Positions 6,741 to 14,855 are shown, counted from the first letter of the stretch. The stretch: DNA of 24,504 bases from JAVBLF01 sp031553675 (GCA_031553675.1 JAVBLF010000089.1:1-24504), one strand, 5' to 3'. Notes: generated by a model not told the origin, from the letters alone. Program-made: numbers and translations.

Positions 6741-6908
6741 CAAGATTGAGGCGCGCTAGACATGATTCGCGCGAAGGAGGCAGCCGGTGCCGTTGATTTC
6801 GCGTCAAAGGGGATAGCGCCGAAGGAGAACGCTTGGCAGCCGTTCGTCCTGGGGGCGGGGAGAAGATCCGCGTCACTGTCACCGCGATCGCGGTGGAGCG
6901 CAATCTGG
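6741..6908 (+). ncRNA. Lysine riboswitch (L-box)
   Basis: The ~168-base leader shows the conserved parts of the lysine riboswitch in order: GATTGAGGCGCG at the 5' side, CAAAGGGGATAGCGCCGAAGG in the middle, TCCTGGGGGCGGGG, and finally CACTGTCACCG. Helix P1 is AGATTG (6743-6748) with CAATCT (6901-6906). It lies between a sigma-A promoter and an intrinsic terminator directly upstream of asd-dapA-dapB. This is the expected place for a lysine-off switch: bound lysine favours the terminator and transcription stops. Confidence 0.85.
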
Positions 6909-6979
6909 CTTCGGCGCGCCGATTGGCGTGTGAAACCGTGCGAACGTGGCGTTTGTTGGGCTGCGTGGCGTGGTTTGAA

Positions 6980-7013
6980 GGCAGGTTGTGTGGGACCCTG
7001 CCGTTTTTGTTTT
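6980..7013 (+). terminator. Riboswitch-controlled intrinsic terminator
   Basis: GGCAGG (6980-6985) pairs with CCTGCC (6997-7002), followed by GTTTTTGTTTT. It is about 70 bases after the lysine aptamer and 62 before asd, so it is the likely expression platform. The matching antiterminator strand was not worked out. Confidence 0.7.
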
Positions 7014-7075
7014 GTATCGGACGCGCTCGTTTTTGCCAGAGTATGAAATGTGCCATTCTAAAGGAGGAAAACGCT

Positions 7076-8098
7076 ATGAATCAGTATACTGTCGCGATCG
7101 TCGGCGCAACCGGTATGGTCGGCCGCAAGTTTTTGGAGGTGCTTGCCGAGCAGAAATTGCCTGTCAAGAAATTTTACCTCTTTGCTTCCGCGAGGAGCGC
7201 CGGAAAGACGGTCGATTTTATGGGGCAACCCCATGTCGTCGAAGAGCTGACCGAAACCTGCATGGACGGCAAGGACATCGACATCGCGCTTTTCTCGGCA
7301 GGCGGCAGCATGAGCGAAGCCTTTGCGCCGATCTTCGCGAAGAAGGGTGCCGTCGTGATCGACAATTCGAGCGCGTGGCGCATGGATCCCGACGTGCCTC
7401 TCGTCGTGCCCGAGGTCAATCCGGACGCCATTGCCGGCTACAAGACAAAGAACATCATCGCCAACCCCAATTGCTCAACCATCCAGGCCGTCGTCGCGCT
7501 CAAGCCTCTCGACGATGCCTATGAGATCGAGCGCGTCGTCTACTCGACCTACCAGGCGGTGTCGGGCGCGGGCCTCGCGGGTTTTGAGGATCTCCGCCAG
7601 GGCGTCGAAGGCAAGGCCCCCGAAAAGTTTCCCCATCCGATTGCCTACAACGTCATCCCCCACATCGACGTCTTCCTCGAAAACGGCTACACGAAGGAAG
7701 AAGAGAAGATGATCAAAGAGACGCAGAAGATCCTGAATCGTCCGGAACTGCGCGTCACGGCGACCACGGTGCGCGTGCCGGTCTTCTACGGGCATTCCGA
7801 GTCGGTGAACGTCGAGTTCAAGCGCCCCTTCGAATTGGCGGATCTGCGCGCGAAACTGGCCGCCCAGCCCGGCGTCGTGATCGTAGACGACACGGCGTCC
7901 CTCGGCTATCCCATGCCTCTCGACGCCGAAAACCATGATGAAGTCTACGTCGGCCGCATCCGCCGCGACGAATCGGTCGAAAACGGCGTCAATCTTTGGG
8001 TCGTGGCCGACAACATCCGTAAGGGCGCGGCGACCAACACCGTTCAAATCGCAAAAGAACTGATGCGCCAGTGGGATTCGGGTGCGATCGCCCGCTGA
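7076..8098 (+). CDS. asd: Aspartate-semialdehyde dehydrogenase
   Basis: This 340-residue enzyme reduces aspartyl phosphate to aspartate semialdehyde with NADPH, the branch-point precursor for lysine, diaminopimelate, threonine and methionine. The N-terminal Rossmann motif is GATGMVG (10-16). The catalytic cysteine is Cys133 in NPNCST. Gln160 and the substrate-binding Arg233 and His240 lie in RVPVFYGHSES. Length is normal for the family. ATG 7076 follows AAAGGAGG closely. The frame is open 81 codons further left, but those codons lie in the riboswitch leader. It is first in the asd-dapA-dapB operon under lysine riboswitch control. Confidence 0.95.
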   Translation: MNQYTVAIVGATGMVGRKFLEVLAEQKLPVKKFYLFASARSAGKTVDFMGQPHVVEELTETCMDGKDIDIALFSAGGSMSEAFAPIFAKKGAVVIDNSSAWRMDPDVPLVVPEVNPDAIAGYKTKNIIANPNCSTIQAVVALKPLDDAYEIERVVYSTYQAVSGAGLAGFEDLRQGVEGKAPEKFPHPIAYNVIPHIDVFLENGYTKEEEKMIKETQKILNRPELRVTATTVRVPVFYGHSESVNVEFKRPFELADLRAKLAAQPGVVIVDDTASLGYPMPLDAENHDEVYVGRIRRDESVENGVNLWVVADNIRKGAATNTVQIAKELMRQWDSGAIAR

Positions 8099-8173
8099 CG
8101 CGCATAGAATAGCAATGCAGGATTGCATTGGGAATCTTGCATCGGATATGCGATCGACGAAAGGAGTACCGTT

Positions 8174-9055
8174 ATGGCTATTTTCACCGGTTCCGCCGTC
8201 GCGATCATCACCCCCTTTCTGGCGGAGGGCGGCATCAACTTCGACACCTTTGGCAAGCTGATCGAATTCCAGATCGAAAACGGCACGGATGCCATCGTCG
8301 TCTGTGGCACGACGGGCGAACCCCCGACCATGACCACCGACGAAAAGCGTTCGGCGATCGCGTTCTGCGTCAAGCAGGCGGCCGGACGGGTTCCGGTCAT
8401 CGCGGGCACGGGCGGCAACTGCACCGCCAACGTCATCGCCGACTCGAAGGCCGCGGAAGAGCTGGGAGCGAACGCGCTTTTGATCGTGACGCCCTACTAC
8501 AATAAGTGCACCCAGGCCGGTTTGGTGGCGCATTTCCACGCCGTCGCCGACGAAGTGCAGATCCCGATCGTCGTCTACAACGTGCCATCGCGCACAGGTG
8601 TCAACATACTCCCCGCGACGATGGCCCAGATCGCGGCGCATCCGAACATCGCCGCTTTGAAAGAGGCGGCGGGCGACGTCTCCCAGATGGCCGAGATGGC
8701 GCGGCTTTGCCCCGATCTCGACCTCTATTCGGGCAACGACGATCAGATCCTGCCCATTCTGGCCTATGGCGGCAAGGGCGTGATCTCGGTCCTGGCGAAC
8801 TGCGCGCCCAAGCTGACGCACGAACTGTGCGCGGCCTACTTCGACGGCGACATCGCCAAGTGCCGTGCCCTTCAACTTCAGGTCAATCCGCTGGTCGCGG
8901 CGCTCTTCTGCGAAGTCAACCCCATTCCGGTCAAGACCTCGGTGGCGCTCTTGGGCTTCGAGGTCGGGGAGGTGCGCCTGCCGCTGACCCCGCTCAGCCC
9001 GAACGGACGCACGCGGCTCGAAGGCGAAATGCGCGCCCTCGGCCTGATCCAGTGA
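8174..9055 (+). CDS. dapA: 4-Hydroxy-tetrahydrodipicolinate synthase
   Basis: This 293-residue class I aldolase-fold enzyme condenses pyruvate with aspartate semialdehyde, the first committed step to diaminopimelate and lysine. Key residues are all present: Thr46-Thr47 in CGTTGE, Tyr135 and Arg140 in YNVPSRTG, and the Schiff-base Lys163 in ALKEAAGD. The YYN segment is at 108-110. The start at 8174 has GAAAGGAG upstream. It sits 75 bases after asd and 9 bases before dapB. Diaminopimelate is also the precursor of dipicolinate in spores, which fits the spore-forming host. Confidence 0.95.
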   Translation: MAIFTGSAVAIITPFLAEGGINFDTFGKLIEFQIENGTDAIVVCGTTGEPPTMTTDEKRSAIAFCVKQAAGRVPVIAGTGGNCTANVIADSKAAEELGANALLIVTPYYNKCTQAGLVAHFHAVADEVQIPIVVYNVPSRTGVNILPATMAQIAAHPNIAALKEAAGDVSQMAEMARLCPDLDLYSGNDDQILPILAYGGKGVISVLANCAPKLTHELCAAYFDGDIAKCRALQLQVNPLVAALFCEVNPIPVKTSVALLGFEVGEVRLPLTPLSPNGRTRLEGEMRALGLIQ

Positions 9056-9064
9056 GGTGAGCGC

Positions 9065-10276
9065 ATGCTGAACATCATCATTCACGGCGCTTCGGGGCGC
9101 ATGGGGCGCACGATCGCGGCGATGGCGCTCGAGCATCCCGACGATTTCAACGTCGTCGCGGGGATCGATAAATTTCCGGACGGCGCGGGCGACGTGCCCT
9201 TCCCCGTCTATGCGAGCTTTGACGCGTGCGCCGAGGATTGCGACTGCATCATCGACTTCTCGCTCGCCGAGGCCTTGCCCGGCGTGATCGAGGCGGCCTG
9301 CGCGAAACAAAGCGCCCTCGTCGTCGCGACGACCGGCCTGACCGACGCCGACCATGAACGCATGCAAGCGGCCTCGGCCATCGTCCCGATCTTCAACGCG
9401 ACGAACATGAGCCTGGGCATCAACCTGATGATCGACCTGATCAAGCAGGCGGCGGCCTTCTTTGGGGATGGGTTCGACATCGAGATACTCGAAAAGCACC
9501 ACAAGATCAAGGTCGATGCGCCGAGCGGCACAGCGATGACGCTGGCCAAAGAAGTCGCGTCGGTCTTCCCCGAGGGTCGGGACTTCGTGTTCGACCGCCA
9601 TGCTGTGCGCCAAAAGCGTGGGCAGCGCGAACTGGGGATCTCGGCGGTGCGCGGGGGCACGGTCGTCGGCGAACACGACGTGATGTTCCTGGGCGAAGAC
9701 GAGATCTTCGAGATCACGCACAAGGCTTATTCCAAGCGCGTGTTTGGTTCGGGGGCTTTGCGCGCGGCGAAATTCGTCGCGGGCTTGCCACCGCGGCTCT
9801 ACTCGATGTCGGACATCATGGCGGCCGAAAAGGCCATCACGAACGCCAGCCTCGAACGCGATCAGTGTGTCGTGACGCTCTCGAGCGTGCCCTATGAAAT
9901 GTCGGTTACGCCCGATGTGTTCGACGCCGTCGCCGCGGCAGGCGTCAACGTCGATATGATCAGCCAGAGTATGCCGCAAAACGGCGCGGTGGACATCGCG
10001 TTCACCCTGCCCGAGGCGCAGCTTTCGAAGGCGATGCAAGCTCTAAGTGTTTTTCCCTTTGCGATCGGCCAGTGCGACGCCATGGCGAAGCTCTGTGTCG
10101 AAGGGGCGGGCATGGAGCATCGCCCGGGTGTCGCGGCGGGCGTCTTCCGCGTGCTGGCAAACGCCGGCATCGCCATCCGACTCATCACGACGTCCGAGAC
10201 CAAGATCGCCGTCTGTCTGGAGCAGAAGGACGCCCAGGCGGCGCTCGACGCGATCAACGCGGCCTTTCAACTCTAG
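9065..10276 (+). CDS. dapB: 4-Hydroxy-tetrahydrodipicolinate reductase fused to a tandem ACT regulatory domain
   Basis: This 403-residue protein far exceeds the usual ~250-270 of DapB. Residues 1-252 are a complete DapB: GASGRMG at 8-14, VATTGL near 87-92, and the catalytic EKHHKIKVDAPSGTA with His145 and Lys149. It ends at PPRLYSMSDIM, where the family normally stops. Residues ~267-403 are two ACT domains. The first contains AAGVNVDMISQSMPQNGAVDI. The second contains GAGMEHRPGVAAGVFRVL, then AGIAIRLITTSETKIAV, closely resembling the lysine-binding regulatory tail of aspartokinase LysC. The frame is uninterrupted, with no stop or restart signal between the parts. DapB itself reduces the dihydrodipicolinate precursor with NAD(P)H. 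The ACT pair suggests allosteric control by lysine, or docking with aspartokinase. That role is inference. Confidence 0.92.
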   Translation: MLNIIIHGASGRMGRTIAAMALEHPDDFNVVAGIDKFPDGAGDVPFPVYASFDACAEDCDCIIDFSLAEALPGVIEAACAKQSALVVATTGLTDADHERMQAASAIVPIFNATNMSLGINLMIDLIKQAAAFFGDGFDIEILEKHHKIKVDAPSGTAMTLAKEVASVFPEGRDFVFDRHAVRQKRGQRELGISAVRGGTVVGEHDVMFLGEDEIFEITHKAYSKRVFGSGALRAAKFVAGLPPRLYSMSDIMAAEKAITNASLERDQCVVTLSSVPYEMSVTPDVFDAVAAAGVNVDMISQSMPQNGAVDIAFTLPEAQLSKAMQALSVFPFAIGQCDAMAKLCVEGAGMEHRPGVAAGVFRVLANAGIAIRLITTSETKIAVCLEQKDAQAALDAINAAFQL

Positions 10277-10300
10277 GTTGGGCGTCCTTTGACACAAGCA

Positions 10301-10330
10301 ACCCCCATGCACGCGCGCATGGGGGTTTTT
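10301..10330 (+). terminator. Strong intrinsic terminator of the lysine operon
   Basis: ACCCCCATGC (10301-10310) and GCATGGGGGT (10317-10326) flank a 6-base loop, then a run of T. It ends asd-dapA-dapB. The hairpin may also slow the convergent transcript, though the T-run exists only in the plus direction. Confidence 0.9.
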
Positions 10331-10343
10331 CTTCGCAGTTTTA

Positions 10344-11591
10344 TCATTTCTTTCTGACGTAGCCCATGGGATTCACGACCAACTTGTAAGTAAAACCGCC
10401 GATCTGCTCTTGGGAGGGTTCGACGGCGAAGGTCACGTCGAAGCGGGTCGTGCGCCAGAAGCCTTCCCACGCGAAGGCGCTGCCCTTGCCGCTTTGCTTG
10501 ACGCTCGACGGATAGCCGCAAACCGAGGTGACACGGTTGACAAGCGCGGTGCCGCCCTCTTCAAATGAGAGGCCGTCGACCGAGGCGACCGTCCCGAGAA
10601 AGCGCACCCCGATCACTTCGTCTCCGCCGTTGAATTCGATCTCGAGCGATTGTGCGATCGGCGAAACGTTGAGTACGTCAGCCCCCGGGTAAACATAAAC
10701 GCGCTTTTTCTTCTCGAGCGGTTCGCCCTTGGCGGCTATGATGTGACCGGGTTCGTTTTTGAGCACGATGCCGTTCGATGAGAGCCAAGCGTCGATCTGT
10801 TCTTCCTGGGCGGGGAGGGGGACACTGTTCAGCTCGGTCACGATTTCGCTGACGAGTGCTTCCTCGTAGTCGGCCGGGAAGACGCGGATGAAGGCCAGAA
10901 ACTTGCCTTGCTCGACGGCTTCGGGAACCGAGAGATCCGGTTCGAGCGCGAATTCGACGTAAAAGTTGTTGAGGTAGTAGGTGGCGCTCATGCTGTTCGA
11001 AACGGCGCCGGGGCCGACGTGCACGGGCTCGCTCTCACAGAGTTTTGTCATGGCGGCGAGCGCCTTTGTGCCGAGCTCGGCGTCGCCCTGAACCTTCATC
11101 TCGTATTCGAGCTGCGCGATGCCGTCCGGCGCGCCGGAAGAGAGCGGAAGACTGTGGACGATCAGGCGCTGTTCCGTCACGTCGAGCTCGGGCATGATCT
11201 CGACGTCTTCAAAGAGAAAGGCGGCTTGTTTGCGCAAGCCGGGCGCAGCGGGCGTAGGTGAGGGCGAGGGTGTTGCCTTTTTCTTCTTTTTTTTGCTCTT
11301 GGGCGTTGCGGAGGGCGTGGGAGTCGGATCGATTTCGGGCAAGGGCTCGCCGCGGCGCATGTAAGCAAGCGTGCCCGGCGAACCAAAGGGAAGCTCGGTT
11401 TTTTCGTAGAGCCTCGCGATGTTGAGCGGCGGTTCGGGGGTGGGTGTGGGAACAGGGGTCGGAGCCAAGGTCGGCGCTTCGGTGGGGGTGGCTTCGGCCA
11501 CGGCGTCGTCTTGTCCGGCCGTCGGCGTGCCTTCGCATGCAGCCAGCAGCAGCGCCAGTGCTGCCGCGATGACGATCAACTTTCTCCTCAT
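10344..11591 (-). CDS. Lipoprotein of unknown function with Thr-Pro linkers
   Basis: This 415-residue protein has a signal peptide and lipobox LLLAAC (Cys19), so it is anchored on the outer face of the membrane. Two Thr/Pro-rich spacers (about 33-55 and 89-117) flank a short segment containing NIARLYEKTELPFGSP. The second spacer includes a run of lysines (98-105) coded partly by eight consecutive A residues. The remaining ~300 residues look globular and beta-rich and match no family I recognise. The start follows GAGGGGAC. It is last of three minus-strand genes for exported proteins, 43 bases after the preceding one. It could be an envelope or spore-coat-associated component, but nothing in the sequence proves that. 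Confidence 0.8.
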   Translation of the reverse strand: MRRKLIVIAAALALLLAACEGTPTAGQDDAVAEATPTEAPTLAPTPVPTPTPEPPLNIARLYEKTELPFGSPGTLAYMRRGEPLPEIDPTPTPSATPKSKKKKKKATPSPSPTPAAPGLRKQAAFLFEDVEIMPELDVTEQRLIVHSLPLSSGAPDGIAQLEYEMKVQGDAELGTKALAAMTKLCESEPVHVGPGAVSNSMSATYYLNNFYVEFALEPDLSVPEAVEQGKFLAFIRVFPADYEEALVSEIVTELNSVPLPAQEEQIDAWLSSNGIVLKNEPGHIIAAKGEPLEKKKRVYVYPGADVLNVSPIAQSLEIEFNGGDEVIGVRFLGTVASVDGLSFEEGGTALVNRVTSVCGYPSSVKQSGKGSAFAWEGFWRTTRFDVTFAVEPSQEQIGGFTYKLVVNPMGYVRKK

Positions 11592-11634
11592 GAATGTCCC
11601 CTCATGTCACGAAACGGATGCTTGCACGCATGAA

Positions 11635-12294
11635 CTACGGCAAATCGGCGCCGCTGAGTACCATGCTGTATTGGACGACTTTTCCGGAGGCGATCTCGAT
11701 GTCGAGGGCGCTGCCCGACTTGGCGTCGGCGTATTGCAGATGATAGCGGTCGGCCTTGGCGCCGGCTGCGTGGTAGACCTGCGCGAAATCGCCGTCCAGC
11801 TTTCCGTAGATCAGGACGCGGCATTCGGCCGACGGTGACTTTTGTGTCGCGGCGATCATGCCCTGGAGGCCTTGCTTGGACTTCGTCAGCCATTGGCCGA
11901 TCACGGGTTCTTCGACGGTGAAGAGGCCGATGGCGGCTTTTTCGCTCATGCCGACGTAGATCCCCCGAACGCCCAAGAAAGCGCTCTTCGTGACGTCGAT
12001 CCGTTCGAGTGAACCCGCGCGGAAGGTGAAGACGACGCCGTCATAGCGAAGGCGCAGCAGGTCGCCGTCGGCGTTTTGCAGGGCTTCGACCAGGGTGCGT
12101 TCACCGGCTTTTGTCGGCCCGAGCTTTCGAAGCACTTCCGACGCGACCATCTTGCGAAGCGTTTCGTAATCGCTGCCCGAAAATCGCTGGGCGGCAGGCG
12201 CGGTCAGGGCTTTGTCTTTGGTGGCGGCCAGGGCGGTCAGGCTCGTCAGCGCGAGCACCAGCGCCAAGACGAGGGATATGACTTTGCGGTACAT
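11635..12294 (-). CDS. Secreted protein of unknown function, paralog A of a tandem pair
   Basis: This 219-residue protein has a cleavable signal peptide (hydrophobic 5-20, probable cleavage after ALA at 21-23). The mature part shares spaced motifs with the next gene: L-x3-G-x-T-x2-GER-x-L (55-68), a FTF segment (89-91) and FLGVRGIYVGMSEKA (106-120). The order and spacing are the same, so the two are probably diverged duplicates. I recognise no named family. ATG 12292-12294 follows AAAGGAC; an in-frame extension further upstream has no site. It is the middle gene of a three-gene exported-protein operon. Confidence 0.75.
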   Translation of the reverse strand: MYRKVISLVLALVLALTSLTALAATKDKALTAPAAQRFSGSDYETLRKMVASEVLRKLGPTKAGERTLVEALQNADGDLLRLRYDGVVFTFRAGSLERIDVTKSAFLGVRGIYVGMSEKAAIGLFTVEEPVIGQWLTKSKQGLQGMIAATQKSPSAECRVLIYGKLDGDFAQVYHAAGAKADRYHLQYADAKSGSALDIEIASGKVVQYSMVLSGADLP

Positions 12295-12374
12295 GGCAGT
12301 CCTTTCATGTAAAGATGCTTCGGTTGCGCGTCGCAGATCCCGCGCAAATCCATCAAGAGCGACGAAACAGGCGC

Positions 12375-13094
12375 TCAGGCGACATCGGCGATGCAGACGT
12401 TCATCTGAATGACGGCGTGATTTGCGATTTCGTAGGCGACGTGGCAATACACGCGCTTGGGGGAGCGGGGCGATCTGCCGATCGAGATGGTATGGGTGAA
12501 GTGGACGCGGTAGTGGTCCGGATCGCCGTCCGGATCGGGATGAACCGCCGCAAAGTAGCGCGGCGCGCGATCGGGCTCGCCGAGGTCATAGATCATGGCG
12601 GTCAGCTCCTCCCCCTCCTCGGCATCGACAAACATATCCGCCGTAAACAGAGGGGTCTTGCTGTCACGCAGGCGAGCGATCAGCGTCCGGTTCGTGCAGG
12701 GGTAGAGCGCGAAGAGGGCGCTCTCTGCCATGCCGACGTGGGTTTGGCGCGGCCCGATGAAATCGGGATCGGTCGTCGAAATGTAGTTGATCTCGGAGGC
12801 GTTAAAAAAGGTGTATTGGGTCTTGCCCGCATCGAGTGTGAAAAATTCCTTGCCTTGTCGGCGGTAGACATCGGCGAGGGAGCGCTCGCCGTTCGCCGTA
12901 CTTCCAATCTCTTTTAGTATAGCGGCAGCAGACAAATTATTCCATGGTAAAATTTCACTTTGTCCAAAGGCGATCTTTCGCTGCGGCGTACGAATGCGAC
13001 TCGTCGTGGCGGCCATCGACGCGATCAACAGGCCGCCGACCAAGACGAGCACTGCCATCAAGAGCGCTCGACTCCGCCAAGTTTGCTTCTTCAT
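12375..13094 (-). CDS. Secreted or membrane-anchored protein of unknown function, paralog B
   Basis: This 239-residue protein has one hydrophobic segment (about 9-29) acting as signal or anchor. Its ectodomain repeats the pattern of the neighbouring gene: L-x3-G-x-T-x2-GERSL (60-73), a YTFFNAS strand (94-100), and FIGPRQTHVGMAESA (112-126). The C-terminal ~60 residues differ (AYEIANHAVIQMNVCIADVA end). The start at 13092-13094 is preceded immediately by GGAGGAGAG. It is the first gene of the minus-strand operon, preceded by a ~280-base structured leader. Function is unknown. Confidence 0.75.
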   Translation of the reverse strand: MKKQTWRSRALLMAVLVLVGGLLIASMAATTSRIRTPQRKIAFGQSEILPWNNLSAAAILKEIGSTANGERSLADVYRRQGKEFFTLDAGKTQYTFFNASEINYISTTDPDFIGPRQTHVGMAESALFALYPCTNRTLIARLRDSKTPLFTADMFVDAEEGEELTAMIYDLGEPDRAPRYFAAVHPDPDGDPDHYRVHFTHTISIGRSPRSPKRVYCHVAYEIANHAVIQMNVCIADVA

Positions 13095-13129
13095 CTCTCC
13101 TCCAAAACATGATCGTATCCTGTGCAAAC

Positions 13130-13211
13130 CCACTCCCAAAGCGAGCAAACGGAGTGGATACTCCAATCATTTGCGCGCATCGAAGGAATATATCCCGATA
13201 TGCGCAAATGA
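13130..13211 (-). promoter_or_regulatory. Structured leader with competing hairpins before paralog B
   Basis: CCACTCC (13130-13136) can pair with GGAGTGG (13151-13157), but GGAGT (13151-13155) can instead pair with ACTCC (13160-13164). The two hairpins are mutually exclusive. Further out, a perfect 10-base inverted repeat, TCATTTGCGC (13167-13176) / GCGCAAATGA (13202-13211), spans 45 bases with an AT-rich centre. That fits an operator or an RNA stem. The rest of the 13095-13464 gap holds only the terminator described next. Confidence 0.4.
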
Positions 13212-13345
13212 ATAACCTTGTCTTTATATATGATATCGCAGTACGCGGGAATTATCAAATCAAATATCGAAAACTTGAACCATTTTTTGCATCTGCAAGA
13301 AATTTGGAGTCTGTTCGGCGAACAGATACCGCATTGCAGGACAAC

Positions 13346-13371
13346 AAAAAAAGGACGAAGGCCAATCGTCC
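13346..13371 (-). terminator. Intrinsic terminator of the acid sugar kinase gene
   Basis: Read on the minus strand, GGACGA, a 7-base loop and TCGTCC are followed by seven T residues, 93 bases after the kinase stop. Confidence 0.8.
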
Positions 13372-13464
13372 CGTCGAAAAGGGGGATAAATACGCGCGAT
13401 CGCTGCTGTACGCCCAAAGCGATGGATGCCGGTTCGCCCGATCGAGCCGCGTTTGCCTTGTCTT

Positions 13465-14742
13465 TTAAAGCGACAACAGATGGTCGACGCACACCGACAG
13501 CGCGTTGTCGTCGCCAACGGTGCCGCCCTTGCAGATGATGGGGAGTCCGGCAAAGTCACCGCCGACCAGCGTGCCGAATGACGCCAGCGGGACGGCTTCA
13601 CCCATCACGCGGATGCCGGACGCGCCGAGCCTTTCACAGATCGCGACAGACGTATCGCCACCGCAGGTGTAGATCGCACTGAAGCTGGGGTCTTCGAGCA
13701 GCACGCGCATGGCGATCTCGGCGAAGGAGCGGTCGATCAGGCCGGAGGGTGCGTCCGAGACGAAGGGCTTGGGCTGGGCGAGCGGAAGTTGGCGGTCGGG
13801 AAAGATGCCGTCGCAGACGAAACCGCAGGCAGACGCGCGCGGGTGGGATGCGATCTCGGCACATACCCGATCGATCTCGGATTCGCGGCGTTCTTCACCG
13901 GCGAGGAGTTTGGCGGTATCGACGTAGACGCAATAGACGTCGCGGCGGGCCAGAAAGGTTTCGACCTGTGCGCGGGCGCGTTCGTGGACGCTGCCGATGG
14001 CGACGAGCACGCGCTTTTCGGAGCAGGAGATGCGCGGGAACAGTTTTTGGGCGAGGCGCGCCGTAAAGAAGCCCGGATCGACGGCGATGAAGGGATGGCC
14101 ACACGCGAGGGCGGCATTTGCGATCAGGTCGAGGTCGTCCTCCGTAACGCAGTCAACGACGAGGATGCGAACCCCTTCGCGGGCGAGACGCGCGATTTCG
14201 GCCCCCAAACGTTCGCTACATGTCTCGAGCGCGCCGATGGGGATGTTCTCGACAGGGTAGCGGCTTTGCAGGCGGAGCAGCGCGACGGTGTTGGACGTAA
14301 ACACGGGGCATTTGGGGTCGCGCGCGAATTCGGTTTTATGGAGAGGCACGCCGTCGACCAGGAGATGTCCACCGACGAGCACGCGTTTGGAAGCGGGGTG
14401 GCAGGGCGCGACGATCGCGATCGAGCCGTTGTCGAGCGCGTCGAGCATGGCGTCGATTTCGCGCCCAATGTTGCCCCGCAGCGAAGGTTCCATGTATTTG
14501 GCATAGAGCCTGACCGTGGGAGAGGCCAGAATTTGGGTGGCGCGGAAGACGCGTTCATATCCGGCTTTGCTGCTCAGGCCGCGGCTCTCGACAGACACGG
14601 CGAGGCAGTCGGCGTTCGGAAGCGAGGCAGATGCTTGCAGGCTCCCGATCAGCGTAAAGCTTTCGAGGCCTTTTTTGCGGAGCATGACGCCGACGGTATT
14701 GGCGCCGGCCAAGTCGTCGGCGATGACGACGCACTGTCGCAT
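13465..14742 (-). CDS. Four-carbon acid sugar kinase family protein (DUF1537)
   Basis: This 425-residue kinase belongs to the family that phosphorylates D-threonate, D-erythronate and related four-carbon acid sugars. The N-terminal domain begins with CVVIADDLAGANTVG. The C-terminal nucleotide-binding domain carries CGGDTSVAICERLG and, near the end, FAGLPIICKGGTVGDDNAL. Start 14740-14742 follows AAAGGACC; the frame extends 65 codons further upstream across the promoter, so the shorter start is right. It has its own promoter and terminator. The usual companions, a PdxA2-like dehydrogenase and an aldolase, are absent nearby, so the substrate cannot be assigned. Confidence 0.88.
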   Translation of the reverse strand: MRQCVVIADDLAGANTVGVMLRKKGLESFTLIGSLQASASLPNADCLAVSVESRGLSSKAGYERVFRATQILASPTVRLYAKYMEPSLRGNIGREIDAMLDALDNGSIAIVAPCHPASKRVLVGGHLLVDGVPLHKTEFARDPKCPVFTSNTVALLRLQSRYPVENIPIGALETCSERLGAEIARLAREGVRILVVDCVTEDDLDLIANAALACGHPFIAVDPGFFTARLAQKLFPRISCSEKRVLVAIGSVHERARAQVETFLARRDVYCVYVDTAKLLAGEERRESEIDRVCAEIASHPRASACGFVCDGIFPDRQLPLAQPKPFVSDAPSGLIDRSFAEIAMRVLLEDPSFSAIYTCGGDTSVAICERLGASGIRVMGEAVPLASFGTLVGGDFAGLPIICKGGTVGDDNALSVCVDHLLSL

Positions 14743-14826
14743 AGAACGGTCCTTTCTCGCGCCCGGGGCAGCGCGCTGATGCGTGCGTGACGCGCAATGC
14801 ACAGATTGCAAGCCGTCACACCCTCT

Positions 14827-14855
14827 ATTATAGACAAAAAATGTATGTGAGTCAA
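14827..14855 (-). promoter_or_regulatory. Sigma-A promoter of the acid sugar kinase gene
   Basis: On the minus strand, TTGACT (14850-14855), a 17-base spacer and TATAAT (14827-14832) lie 85 bases before the start codon. This is the best-scoring promoter seen by eye in the window. Confidence 0.75.

Noticed and set aside
7475..10039. 854-codon open frame on the minus strand across asd, dapA and dapB
   Set aside because: It lies antisense to three genes with intact catalytic motifs. Long antisense frames are common in GC-rich coding DNA. Its sequence is low-complexity, rich in Arg, Asp and Gly, with no family features.
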